From Allacma fusca (lineage: Eukaryota > Arthropoda > Collembola > Symphypleona > Sminthuridae), in the NCBI GenBank assembly GCA_947179485.1, contig OX359247.1, positions 55,835,131 through 55,899,130 on the forward strand: 64,000 nucleotides of DNA. The letters run 5' to 3'. Positions 47,380-59,240 of the stretch are shown piece after piece. The translations under genes and the position numbers were made by a program. How positions within the stretch are numbered: the first letter of the stretch is position 1; each line of letters starts with the position of its first letter. Under the pieces are notes generated by a model, which worked only from the letters and a program-made list of their open reading frames with translations, ran no database searches and was not told the DNA's origin.

Positions 47380-49176
47380 TTATTCTATTCTGAAACGTGC
47401 GTACGTACGGTATCATAGCTAAGCGCATAAGTTGAAAAATGTTTAACCTAGCAAAAACCAAGACGCATAGAATTAACCGCCATGGTTTCTTCACAATTTG
47501 CTATTATACCATTACTTTTTCCTGAAGGGTTCAGCCTTAGAAAATAAGGTTGTAAGTATCAATTTTAAGGTTTTAAATGTTACGTAAAATGATACCAGCA
47601 GGTTGCTTACTGTACACTCAAATACAAAATCGATGCAAAAATATTGACAAAAGAGTCAATAATAATTTTTTTTGAGAACGGCCATTCCCATAGTGAAGTG
47701 TTTTACAAATATGCACAATGAAGACACGATTCGTGTGTATTTTTAATTGCTTGGGAGAGAACAACAAATGCTGCTGTGGAGCTTGGTTCGTTTGTTTAAA
47801 GTTGAGCGTGAAATGACTGAGCCAAAATGAATACAATCCGGAAAAGCATTGACGCGCTGAACAACAAACGTTTTAGCTACAAAAATCTTGGAGGCGTAGC
47901 ATCAAAAGAAACTAGTAAAGTAAAAAATTAATCGTGCTCTTGAAGACGCAGTACAGTTTTAAGTTAATTATTTGTAGTAATACTTCAAAGAATACTTCAG
48001 CATTTTTCGCCTACCTAAATTTCATATTATATTCTATTATAAGTATATGCAATAGATTTGAATCCGCGGGTATCAATAAGTTCTCGGTACGTAGTGGCAC
48101 CATTAAATAATTTATCCTTCAATGTGTTTTGTACTAGAAGTGAATAGTAATAATTTAAAATCGAATTTCCAAGTGTAGGTATGCCTGGAATGTAAAGGCT
48201 ATTTCATTGTTACCGAATACAATGGGTTTCATATAAGATGAGGATGGTAAAAAGGTATCGAGTTTCCAATTAAAAGCTTCAAACCAGGTAAGATTAAGGA
48301 CAAGAAGAATGAGACCGAATGATAAATCACAAAGCTTTGGAAACATTATTAACTTTAAGAAAAGTCTCACTATCTAAACAAATCGTTGGTGTAAAGAATA
48401 CAATGGAAGAATACATGAGAAGGCTCTGAAGAATTACTAACTACATAATTCTCTACTTCAACAAACTGTGTGAGTCTACAATAAATTGGGAGTTGTCTAA
48501 TTGTTGCTGTTGTTAATCTAAAACGTCGCTCTCTCTGCCCGGCTTCGGAATTTTCCTCTTTGTGCGAGTAGTTTACTCAAATTACATTGTAGACCTCTTC
48601 AACTGGGTTCCACATCAAAACTACATCGTCGTTATCGTCCGGTTCCGCAGATGGATTCTGAATTTCATCATCTGAAAATTCAAATATAAGTACTGTGATT
48701 GTAATTAATTATCTGCATTTCCCAACCTTCCATGGAATTACTTAACAATTACAGAAAACAATTTGGTTTGTCTTGAAATAGTCACGTAACGTTCGTTTTT
48801 GTACCATGAAACAAAATACATGCAAGTACTTACAGTTTAGGTTGCTATTGTTTGTGCAGCTACATGAAAATCCTAGTTCTTGGAGAAGAGTCAACACAGT
48901 TTCCCAAAGTTGGTTGAAATGTAGCAGTTAAGTAATTCGAATATACACGGTTAAAATATCAGTAAAGTTAAACGTCATTATGTACTAACATAAACAGAAA
49001 GGTATTTCATTGTTTTGGTATTTTTGAAGGACTTTCGTTGACACCCGCCTTTCCGTGTGAAACAAATAGTAATCTCTTCGGACGGAAACAAACATTGAGT
49101 TAAATACTATTTGATACAAACAAAGACAGACGGAAATATTTTTGTGATAGCTCTGCAAATAAGGTATCCGTTCATT
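47380..49176. other. Mostly featureless; one possible terminal exon
   Basis: At 48588-48676 on the minus strand, an acceptor-like TTTTCAG precedes an open segment containing AEPDDNDDVVLMWNPVEEVY that ends in a stop. A phase-compatible open segment with a good donor (CT|GTAAGT) lies at about 48842-48927 but has a stop just upstream and no acceptor. I do not call a gene. The rest shows nothing I can support. Confidence 0.3.
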
Positions 49177-49266
49177 CGTAGGTCGTAGGTTATAGGAGAA
49201 TATTAAGTGATTATTAAATAAAGTAAAAACCATTTCATTACGAACAATAAATGCTGATGGCAATTT
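49177..49266 (-). pseudogene. Decayed coding fragment, copy 2 (unknown family)
   Basis: It lies within a 111-codon open frame (49320-48985, minus strand). Residues 19-48 match copy 1 at 47296-47379 in the pattern K-x-P-x-x-F-I-x-R-x-E then F-S-x-x-L-R-P-T. The rest of the frame shows no recognisable domain. It may be a real exon or the remnant of a transposon protein. Confidence 0.4.
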
Positions 49267-49323
49267 TGATCCACTCTTAAGAAGAATATGTATCATCGAC
49301 TGGTCTTGTCTTCCGAACACATA

Positions 49324-49396
49324 GTGCGGGCTGGTTAGTTTCGAGTTTGAGGTTCAGCGTTAATCTAGCGTACTAGTTTTGTGGACTAGCCCGCAC
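49324..49396. repeat. Small fold-back (73 bp)
   Basis: GTGCGGGCT at 49324-49332 pairs with AGCCCGCAC at 49388-49396, and the pairing continues inward with one mismatch. It is GC-rich against an AT-rich background. No function can be assigned. Confidence 0.4.
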
Positions 49397-50612
49397 CCAT
49401 CAACAGTACCATGGTTGAAGTGGGGCAATAAGTCAAGATCACATCATCATGATCGGTGGTCTGATCGTCATTTTCCTCCAGAGGCTCTCACCCCTCCCAA
49501 CCTTTCTGAACAGCACTGGAAGAGTATTTACCCATAAACCATACTGTCAACCCATTTACATGGATGAACCAACTACAACCGACGATGACTACCTCAGGCT
49601 TAATTCCTCGGTTGAGAACCTCGTCAAGTTTGCTATCCGTACGAAAGGAAAGTATTAATAGATCCCGACAATTTTCCATCCAGGCTGTACATTCTGTTAT
49701 TTACACTGGAATTAAGTTCCATAAACAAATCAAGTGTATATACTTGGACATCCAGTTTGTATAATTATGTACTGTTTGTGTTTTATAACTGTAACAATTA
49801 GTTTACTACAATATGTTGTAATACGTTTACAAAATATGTTCAAAAACACCAACAGCTTGTTTATCCTTAGTATGTTTGTGTTTGCAATGTGATTCATGCT
49901 TTCATTTTTAAATATGCTAATCGGTGTTGTTAATACTGACTGCTATGACATATTACAGAGTACGTAAAATATTACTGTGACACAGGCTTACAGTTTACGA
50001 TTCCTCAGTTAGCATACTTCAACAAATGAAACTAGGTTTTGGAAATGCTTTGTATGTACCTATCTAACTGATCCTTGTACACCACCAATTGTTGTAATCA
50101 TGTTGTTGCTCCAGAAGGCCTATGCAGCAAGCACCTTTAATGCTTAATACTGCCCCGTCTGGCTGAAATAGTTGCAATGGTGTGTGGACCATATGTTTAT
50201 AAATAGTTTAACTCAATGAATTTTATACAGCGGGTATGTCATAAAATGAGCCATACAATTCCCAGTGATTGCTTATACGGATGGAGGAAAACTGCCAATT
50301 AGTTAATTACACTCACAGAAAATAATAAAATTTGTGTTATGACTCATCAATGGTGCCTTTTTCCCACCTATACATGGAATCACCCACTGCCTGTACAGTT
50401 TTTAGTTTCTCATACTATCAATAAATCTTACTTCATGCTTAACTGGATTCTATTCCAATGCACTGTGGATAATACATTGAAGTACAATGGACTACGACCT
50501 CTCAACAAATCACACATTCACCGACATCCTGGAATTCCCATCTTGCATACTGCATGTGCAAAAAACTAAAACACATGATTCAAGAAATATAATTGGCTTG
50601 AAACGTCGAAGA

Positions 50613-50790
50613 TAGTTAAAAATCATCGCTACGCGTAAATTCAGGGTTTCCCATAGGGTGGCGTCATCCACCGCAGTAGGATAAATTTGGAGAGTTTTTT
50701 TCAAAATTCCAGATTATTTTTCAAAACACTATGTCCCCTATTTCAACCGCATAAGCAATATCCATATCAATTTACTTAAGCAATAATCGG
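50613..50790. repeat. Partial second copy of the TAGGGTGGCGTCA element
   Basis: AAAATCATCGCTACGCG and TAGGGTGGCGTCATCCACCGC match the left edge of the element at 46040, including the sequence outside its inverted end. The right end is absent. Similarity fades by about 50790. Confidence 0.6.
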
Positions 50791-52066
50791 CTCGAGTCAA
50801 TACTCAGGAAAATGCTTTTTTCGAAATGATTTCGAAAAAGTCGGCAGAAGTACACATTTATACGTGTAATTATAAACACCTTCAATAAAGCAAAATTACT
50901 CTGCAAAGAACAGTTATTTCCACCGCATTGACAATTATCAGCATAAAATTGCGAACTTCATTAACTATATTATTCGTAAGTTAAAATGTGTTATTATACT
51001 GTTTTTTGGTATCTTGCACAGTTAATATTCAAAGTACACCCCATTGGAATTCTTGATGTATGTCAGAGGATTTACATTAAATGATTCATAATTAAACGAG
51101 GATGTTGAACATCAGGAATACCAATTAGCTACACAATCCGGAAAATGTGGTGTGCATTAAAACTCGTATTCTCAGGTCGTTACATACTTCCGCAAACACT
51201 GTAAAATATTCGAAATGTCTCTAAATAGCGTCCTCTGTTAGGTTGTATTTCAGTAGAGGTAAAATAGCGCTCCTAAAAGCACAAAGTGCTCAAGATATTT
51301 ATTGGGGAAAATATATGCCATAAAATTGGTAAAATGTTTAACCACTTACGCCATTCTTATGCTTCCAATGGTAATTGATTGCACAGTTCGAGCAAATTCT
51401 TTTGGAACATTTATTTTGTGAAGATATTCAATAAATATCGTGTACTACATTTCCCACTTAGCAATCTTCTTTGTTGTTACGCAACCAAAAACGCTTGACA
51501 ACTATGATCAGAACACAATGAATATAATGTACTGCAAATACATCTATAATTTAATAGTTTTGCAAATTCAGAAATGGGGATATTGATAATATGGATTTGT
51601 TGAAATTAATTTGAATGGCGTATATACTGATAGAATAGGTGTCATTTGATCGTAAAGTCCCTAATTTTTAGGTACCCAGTCAGCAAATCTCTAGCGCCTG
51701 AATGTCAATAATCCAGCGCCTGTAATTTGTATGTCAGCCGTCATTTTATGGCTAGCCCAGAATTCTATGGCGCCGTCGCCTCGGCAGATACGAGCTTGCA
51801 ATGAGCTTTTCGGACCCGCTACGGATTTTTTACGTTAAATTTACGTAATTCGACTACGTCGCCATTATGATGAAAGGCACATAGAAAAATGACCTGCCAG
51901 TATGTTTGAGGCTCTCAAAAGGCAGCACTAAACGGACAAAGCAATTTTGGTGTCACTACCTCGCTAGCTTTACAGCTCGTAGAGAAACGGTGTGCATTAC
52001 ATGTTTCATTTCAGTGCTGATTTTCACATTCATTTTCTTGTAAGTTGCGTTTCAATACTTATTAAC

Positions 52067-54829
52067 ATGTCAAAAGTAAGTGCGAGCAAAAAGAAGTTTG
52101 CAGTAGTGATTTATGAAGAGAAGGAAACTTGTGTGGTCCCATTAACCTGGGTTACTACGGACCAAAATAACTGTTATTGGCCTGACGTGTCCGGTCCACG
52201 AGTGGCAAGTCTATTGACCAACCCTAATTCGATTCCAAAGAAAACCTGGGAACTCCGTCAAGCTAGAGTGTTGGGTAGATACAGTAAGTTGAAAATTTTA
52301 AAAATAAATGAACGATCTGTAATATTAATTGTATTTTATACCTGTATGTATATATATGAGTACAAAACGTATGTATGTACAGCTGCATTAGGTTTTATGT
52401 GCAAAATTATTAAAACTTGGCAGCAAGTCAACAAAGTGATATAATTATTATATAATAAGAATTACCGAGTTGCAAAATATAAACGCTAGAATAATCTTAA
52501 TTTGCTGTACTACTTTTAAATAGAAACGTTAAAGTCAGCTCGAGAAGCCGAAGTTAAAGCCACGGAAACGTCTGCAATAGAGATTGATTCCGAAAATGAT
52601 GAGGTAGTTCCGCGAAGGCGCAAACTGAAACCCAAACTTAATTCCGTGGTTGCCGATCTGCATGAGAGCGAAGAAGATCCTTCCAACTTAACTGTCGTCA
52701 GGGAAATCCGCGCACCATCCGTTGGATTATTTGAAAGTAAGTCCATCATGATTAAGTTGTTATTTTGAAGAATTCTAATTTGTTTTAAAGATTTGAATTC
52801 CTTTATTTTGTATTATCAATTTATAGCTACCGGATTTCAAGCGATTCAACTTATCGGTAGTGAATCTAATTTCAACGGATCACCATTATGTGACGCTACC
52901 GGAGATTCACAAGCTAGCAGCGAAGAGCTTATTATTCCCATAGTAACGTCAACATTTGGCACGAATACTGAAGCAAATGCATTTCAGATTATTTTATCAG
53001 GATGTGAACCTGCTAAGTCCGATGCTGCAACCCAAACTGACTTAAAGGGAATTGACAGTAAGCACTACTTCCAATTGATAATATTGCAGTAATTTTTAAA
53101 CAGCTGATTGTTAGTGATTACGTTACACGTACAAAATTGTTACTAGAACAAACATTTGAATGTTTCAGAATTTCAAGAACTTATTATTAAGAAGTTAGCT
53201 GAGCTAAAAGTAGCTCAAGATCAAATTCTGTCTGTCCTGTTAAGTCAAATTTCGGTTGACCTGGAAGACCTTGAAACCATTCCCGACGTTTGCGAAACAA
53301 AAGATGATATATTGAAGCTTAAAGAGTATTTAGGTAGAGACGAACAGAAATTAAAACTGGTATGTTCAGCACAAATTACCAGTGAAAATTTTCTTGGGTC
53401 GTGTTTTTTCAATTATCAATGGTTTGGGAAGAAATGTCCCCAAAATGGATTACAGACAATATTGATGGAACCCTTGAGAACGCAGTCAGAAAATCATATA
53501 TGGCAGATTTAGACAAAATAATTAGGTCAGAACAAAATCCCACCTATAAATTCCTATTAAGAGGCACAGCAATGCCAGGGTATTTTGGTAGAAGCTTAGC
53601 TTTATATAAAATTAGCATTATAGCACAACTGCGGCTAGCACCAATTTATGAATCTTGGGTTGCAATAAATAAATATAAAATCAATGTGTCAAACCAAAAC
53701 ATATGCAGTATATGTAAGCGAGAAAAGGAGTCATGGTATCATATTTTGATGGAATGTACTGAACTACAATATGCTAGAGACAAAGTCGCCCTAATGAATG
53801 GCGGAAACCCAAACTTGTATTTTAAGAACTATACTGAAATATTGGCTAGCAATGATGAAGGTGTCTTGAATAAAATTATATATTTTATAATAGAATTAAG
53901 TAAAATTAAGAAAATTTGCAATTAAGGAAGGCGAAATTTGTCCGCCAGTTGTTACTTTAAGTTTACTTGTCTTGTTTTGTGTATGAGTATGCTCGGAAAC
54001 AAAAAAAAATATATACATACATACATACAATTATCAATGGTAATTCCTTAATTTTGGATGTTTAGGAAAAATATCTTTCTTCAATTGGTGGATCTACTTT
54101 GCAGAAGACTGTCAACAATATTCTGAACCGAATTATTTCAGACTCTCTTGGAACAATTATCCGCTTTTCTGGAAAGGGTGGAAAAGCCGAGCTGTCGTTT
54201 GAGTCACTCAAAAGAATTAATTCATAAGTACTACGTAAATGTTTCAAACTACTTCCGGTATAGCAGTCTAAGTGTACTATTTTCTATCTCAGAAAAACTA
54301 ACGAAGGGCCAGTGCATGCACGTTGCCTAGTAATCTAACTTTTAATTAATAATAACTACTTGCTTAATTAGTTTTCCTTAAACGTTTTGCGCATGAAGTA
54401 CGTAACTATTAATTTTTTAAAACCAGCCCATTCAGTTCCTATTTTTCAATGTTTGTAGAATTATTGTTTTTGAAATCTTCTAAATGTCTGGTGTACATAA
54501 TCAAAAAAAGCTTTCCTTGGAATCAAAAATGTGACAAAACGTCGATATATTTTCAGCAGTTGCAATATGTTGTGCCCAATTATTCTATGTATGTTATCCG
54601 GAGTGACTCTAGTTTGCAATTTAAATACTCCTCATTTCTAGTTCATGCGTTTAGTACGGAAATTACTGTTTTGATAATTATAACATTTGCAGGCTCGACT
54701 CGAATGAACACTGCATACAAAACTGCTACTGAAAGCGAAATTAACAAAGCAATAGCTGAATGGCTAAGGCAAGCCGGGGACAGAAAAAGCAAACGACGTC
54801 ACGTTAAAAAGTTCCAACTCGACTTATAA
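52067..54829 (+). CDS. DUF4806-type transposon gene, six exons, last coding junction uncertain
   Basis: Spliced gene inside the 5.4-kb transposon. Exons: 52067-52283, 52524-52736, 52827-53057, 53169-53359, 54066 to about 54224, 54693-54829; the first three junctions are phase 1 and the fourth phase 0. Exon 1 (KKKFAVVIYEEKETCVVPL, later CYWPDV) is the N-terminal segment commonly found in arthropod DUF4806 proteins. Exon 4 holds a coiled-coil stretch (LIIKKLAELKVAQDQILSVL). Exon 5 starts EKYLSSIGGSTLQKTVNNIL and has the FSGKGGKAELSFESLKRI core. Exon 6 has TATESEINKAIAEWLRQAGD, the end of the domain. Exon 5 runs into an in-frame TAA at 54225 before a clear donor; a donor inside it (AAAGG|GTGGAA) would join in frame but drop the core. 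The copy may therefore be broken. A LINE lies in intron 4. A DNA-binding helper of transposition is my inference. Confidence 0.65.
53424..54027 (+). mobile_element. 5'-truncated LINE insertion with a 14-bp target duplication
   Basis: The insertion is flanked by perfect copies of CAATTATCAATGGT (53410-53423 and 54028-54041). It contains the C-terminal part of a non-LTR reverse-transcriptase protein, open to a stop at 53925. That part includes RLAPIYESWVAINKYKI and then a CSIC...H...C knuckle (C-x2-C-x8-H-x4-C, in CSICKREKESWYHILMEC). The tail is A-rich and then ATAC repeats. It lies in intron 4 of the DUF4806-type gene, same strand, and is younger than the host transposon. It is unlike the LINE at 7913-9300 in its tail and terminal residues. 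Confidence 0.88.
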
Positions 54830-54830
54830 A

Positions 54831-56683
54831 ATGGCTCAATCTTCAAAACGGACAAATTACAGAAAGGTGGCCAGTTTATTCAAGTCAATGATTTCCGAAT
54901 TAAATGAAGATGTTGCAGAACCGATCCCCGAAGTTGTAATTATTAGCGATAAAAGTAATGATAACAGTAATAATGAAGATCAGCATGTTTGTATAGCAAA
55001 TGCTAGTCTAAATAGTTGTAGAAGTATTTGTGAAAATAATAATGATTCGGTATTTACTGCTAGTATAGACATAGGTGTCATGGAATATTCAGATTCTGAC
55101 ACTAATGTATATTCTTCTTCTGATATGTCTGAATCTGAGGGTACCTTTAACATTAGAGAAGACTTGAAAAAATGGGCTATTAGCAACAATTGTACTCACA
55201 CTAGCTTGTCTGAATTGCTTAAAATTTTAAATAGGGCATTACCCTCTGAAAATATTCCTTTAGATGCGAGGTCACTTTTGCAAACCAATACTAATTACAT
55301 AATTATAGAAAAGGCTGGTGGCCATTATTATCACTTTGGAATAGCACATTCACTTAAGTTGAGAGAAAAGATTTTCATAAATTTAGCAGAAAATTAAATT
55401 TTTCTATCAATAGGAATCGATGGATTACCATTAAGTAAAAGCAGCTCTAAATGCTTTTGGAGAGTAAGCCAAATTGCATTCAGAGCTTTTTACATGATTT
55501 TTGTGATGTGCTTGAACTGTTAGAATCTGAGGGCATGTTAATTCAAGGTAAACGCTTTTATGTACGCCTTCACTGCTTAATTGCAGATGCGCCGGCTAGA
55601 GCGTTTGTGAAAGCCATTAATCCTTACATATCTTACTTTGGTTGCGAAAGATGCGTTGTAAAAGGGAGCCACAGTGGAAGAGTAATATTCCTCAGCTCTC
55701 AATCTCGCCTTCGAACTGACAACACATTTAAATTGCAGCTAGATTCTAGTCATCATGTAGGGATTTCTCCATTAGCAAAATTTAATATTGGATTAGTTAG
55801 TCAGGTACCGATTGACTATATGCATCTTATATGCTTAGGTGTGACTAGGAAGTTTTTGCGCTCGTGGGTTAAAAATCCCAAACCAATTGGCATTGAAAAT
55901 TGTAAAGTAAAACTTATTAATGTCCGCATGATTTCAATTAAAGGTTTTGTAGCCAAAGAATTTCATCGAAAACCGAGAAGTATTTGTGAAGTTGATAGGT
56001 GGAAGGCGACAGAGTTTCGATCTTTTCTTTTGTATTACGGTCCTGTGGTTTTAGCAGATATATTACCTAAAGACAAGTACGACCATTTCCTGCATTTGAG
56101 TATTGGTGCATACATTCTGTTGAGTGAAAAGGCCAATGATAAAAATTGGAACGAGCTGGCAAAAAGCCTATTAACTAATTTTGTTAAATCTATAAGTCGA
56201 TTATACTGTAAGGAATGGCTTGTATATAATGTACATTCCCTTCTTCATATTGCTGATGACGACTTAAAATTCGGCCCTTTAGATAATGTTAGTGCATTTC
56301 GGTTTGAAAACTACATGCAGGCTTTAAAACGTATGTTACGTGGTAAAAATAATTATTTGCCGCAAGCTATTAGGAGGCTATCAGAGTACGGTGTAGATAC
56401 TAAGTATGTAGTGAAAGCTCATGAATGTGACATTAAGTGTAATCCTGGAGACTGCACAGGCTTATGTTGGGATGATTCTATTGTGGAGATTGTTAATGTC
56501 AACATTATTAATTGTAAAAAGCAATATATTTGTAGAAAATACTTAAAAAGTTCCTCGTTTTTCGACGAACCTATAAACAGCTCTTTGAAATCGGTTTTTA
56601 AAGTTAAGTCCAGTGATCTATCGGATGAATTTGAACTGAATCCTGCTGAAATTTCAAGAAAATGTATGTCTTCCGCTGCATAG
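54831..56683 (+). pseudogene. En/Spm (CMC)-like transposase, broken
   Basis: The frame opens one base after the stop of the DUF4806-type gene. Part 1 (54831-55394) has an acidic, serine-rich start, then SLSELLKILNRALPSE and GGHYYHFG. An in-frame TAA sits at 55395-55397; the same frame continues through GIDGLPLSKSS, then breaks at about 55440-55460, where roughly 25 residues normal for the family seem deleted with a frameshift. Part 2 (55451-56683) has the transposase core: LIADAPARAFVKAI with the expected Asp, the CERC cysteine pair, PIDYMHLICLGVTRK, DRWKATEFRSFLLYYGPVVL, then VYNVHSLLHIADD and FRFENYMQALKRM, and a cysteine-rich tail. Known members cut and paste their element by recognising its ends. 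This copy should be inactive. Confidence 0.8.
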
Positions 56684-57065
56684 TGAAAATGATTTTGTTG
56701 TTATTCCTTTAGTTGCTAATGTTATTAATAAAAAAGACAAACATTATTTTGATTTTATCGAATACACCATTTTTCTGCTATCGACGTCACGCAAGGCAAT
56801 TACGTATAAGCCTGAGAGTAACAAATAAATCACTGGTTACTGATTTTGCTAGCGCCTACAGGTCGGTCCGCAGTTAGAGGCGCAGTGCCGATCTGAAATG
56901 GCAGACTTAAATCCGAGGCGCCCAAGGTATCCATATATACATGAAGGCGCTTGTCGCTGGGCGACTTAATTATGACTTGCTTTTTGTGCCACGGCTTATA
57001 ACTATAAATCATCAGCCGGCTACCGTCGCTTCGACGTTGCCTCCTAATTGTTTGCTGACTGGGTA

Positions 57066-58750
57066 ACATTAGTCAATTAGGTTTGATTCGTAATCGCTTA
57101 AAATTGCAGAAGTTCACCAGTTTCGTTACAGAAAACATCATCAATGAACTTACCACTTGAAACAATTAATATATTAAATCTATCTCATAATCATAGGTAC
57201 ATAATTCTGCTTAAAATGATTGATATGATTGGTCACTTAAGGTTTTCGCATTCGACGAAAAATGAGAACGTCGCTGGCACAGTCAGAAACACTGAAAATA
57301 GTCCAGTTATAATCAGTATATATATCCTCAAATCATAATGTTAATGGCTGACAAGGAGACAAAAGTGGTTGTAGCCAGAGAACAACACATTGACAAATAT
57401 TGAAATGTTGTTTACGTAATGACTCTCTATAACACTGGGATTGTGTTTGAAGTGAGGGAGGATTCAGTGTTGACAGTTGGCATACGTACCATGAGGCAGC
57501 TGAGAAGTGTTGAAACCTCTAAACCTCTAACCTCTCCACTCTATTCCATGATGAGTCTGGCTAGTGTCCGACTAAGCGCGATACAGAGTGTTGTTGTAAT
57601 GTTTTGCCATGTATGTTGCATACCTTAAATTTCTGAGATTTATTTTACTTGTCTTAGATCGCACTAGCAAAATTTTCCGATTGCTACCGTGGACATTTTA
57701 TATGTTCCGACTCACAAAAATTCCTTTCCTCAGGAATCAATGCCGATATGTAATAAGGAACCGTCTTTTATCTGCATTAATCACCGTTTTGTCAACTACT
57801 TCGACTTCAGTTGTAAGAGTTCAACTTTGCTACATGATATCTTAAAGTTGCAATTTGCGTTTTTGATTAAAACTTACAATTGTATTTGACATATAATATA
57901 CATATGCAAGTACAACGGGACATGTATATCATATGTAACCGTTTACGAACCAACAGCGGTTTCAAATAAGATACATTATGTAGCTATTTTTCATAGAAGG
58001 ATGCCTTTGGGAAATTGTCATGTTAGACTATCCCCAGGGAAAATATGCAGGCCTTTCATCAAAATACCCAACTAGTTTGATTTAGTTAATTTCCTGCCTG
58101 CATCCCATGGAGACACTAATGTGGAGGGAATTCGCCCACGGGTGGGAAAGCGAGCACTAGGAGCTACTTCGATGGTTACGTTATTGTGAGAGGAAATTAA
58201 TGAGAAGGTCAAGATTACAGGAATTCTATTGAGTTGAAATAACTATGGGATACGAAGTAAATAAAAGACGGAGCATACATTCAAATCGGGAAAATGGCTT
58301 CAATAACGTGCTATTATTTTAGCATTGTGTAAGTTGGCCTGCCTTAATGCTAAAAAAGAGCAGTTGTTAATATTAATTCATTTTCTCCGCTGTTGGCAAA
58401 GGTTCGTGTATGGCGCATTTATTATCTGTTTTCAGATTTTTACCTGCTACTTACAGATCGTATAATTCCGTATAGGCTTATTAATTCACTTAACTCACTC
58501 TCCCTGATTCTTGATTCACTTACTACCTGGAGTTGTTGATTATTACTTGTTTTTAATTTTGTAATTATTGATTACGGCGCTTTACGTATAACATAATTGT
58601 TTATATATATAGGACACCGTAGGCCCGTAACCGTGCAATATAGTAAAGCTTTAACAAAGATGTATTACTATTTGCTATCACTTAATGTTGTGTGCCTGAA
58701 GGTGACAGTCTGTTAGATGTCGAAATCTAGTAGATTTTTAAAGCACGCCA
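57066..58750. other. No gene seen
   Basis: Sequence right of the 5.4-kb transposon. Short frames near 57144-57889 show no domain or splice logic. Confidence 0.4.
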
Positions 58751-58754
58751 ATTA

Positions 58755-59240
58755 GGGGTGAATATAACTAGATAACGAGACGAGATCCTCGTTTGCCTAG
58801 TTCTTTGTGCATCAATGAGAAAGGAGGAGTCATCTCGTTTTATTAACCGAGAATATCATTTAAATTATTTCTTTCCTTAGCAAATTTAGGCATTTTGATT
58901 TAACATTGAGAAAATTAAGACATTTTTTCAAGGCCCTAATTTTTACTTTTGGATACGCTCATTTATAATTTTCAAACTCTTTATTTGCTTCAAAATTTAA
59001 TGGTTCATACCCAAAAATAAATAATTTCCGTGTTGTGTTGTGATCGTTTCGATTAGTGAAATTCAATAAAGTTGCATCTTCCATCGCCAGATTTTGTAAA
59101 CATTACAATGAAGTATTATATAATTCAATAATAACTGTTTTGCACTGTTTCTAAAATATATATCGTTATCGCATTTTTTTAAAAACGAGAACGATACAAA
59201 CGAGAATTTTAAAACCAATGAGATACTCATGCCTAATGCC
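58755..59240. repeat. AACGAG/CTCGTT motif region, possible eroded element
   Basis: AACGAGACGAGA and CTCGTTT motifs cluster at 58776-58850 and again at 59187-59205, around an unremarkable centre. The edges TTAGGGGTGAAT and, reversed, TTAGGCATGAGT are similar, but no convincing target duplication is present. It resembles the short-motif hAT-like elements elsewhere in the window and is probably an older copy. Confidence 0.35.

Larger units (their letters stand above)
51675..57063 (+). mobile_element. 5.4-kb En/Spm (CMC)-type DNA transposon with two genes
   Basis: The element is 5389 bp long with perfect 13-bp inverted ends (CCCAGTCAGCAAA ... TTTGCTGACTGGG), each flanked by TA (51673-51674 and 57064-57065). 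Subterminal AGCGCCT motifs occur at 51693 and 51715. The other end has AGCGCCT at 56851 and the inverse AGGCGC(C/T) at 56878, 56916 and 56945, recalling the subterminal repeats of En/Spm elements. Inside are a spliced DUF4806-type gene (52067-54829), a transposase (54831-56683) and a later LINE insertion. The ends do not read CACTA, and the flanking duplication is TA. In the CMC supergroup TA duplications are known for Mirage; the exact clade is uncertain. Confidence 0.8.

Noticed and set aside
57609-57889. Overlapping plus-strand frames of 78 and 66 codons
   Set aside because: Two frames over the same sequence, no domain, no conserved pattern; they look accidental.
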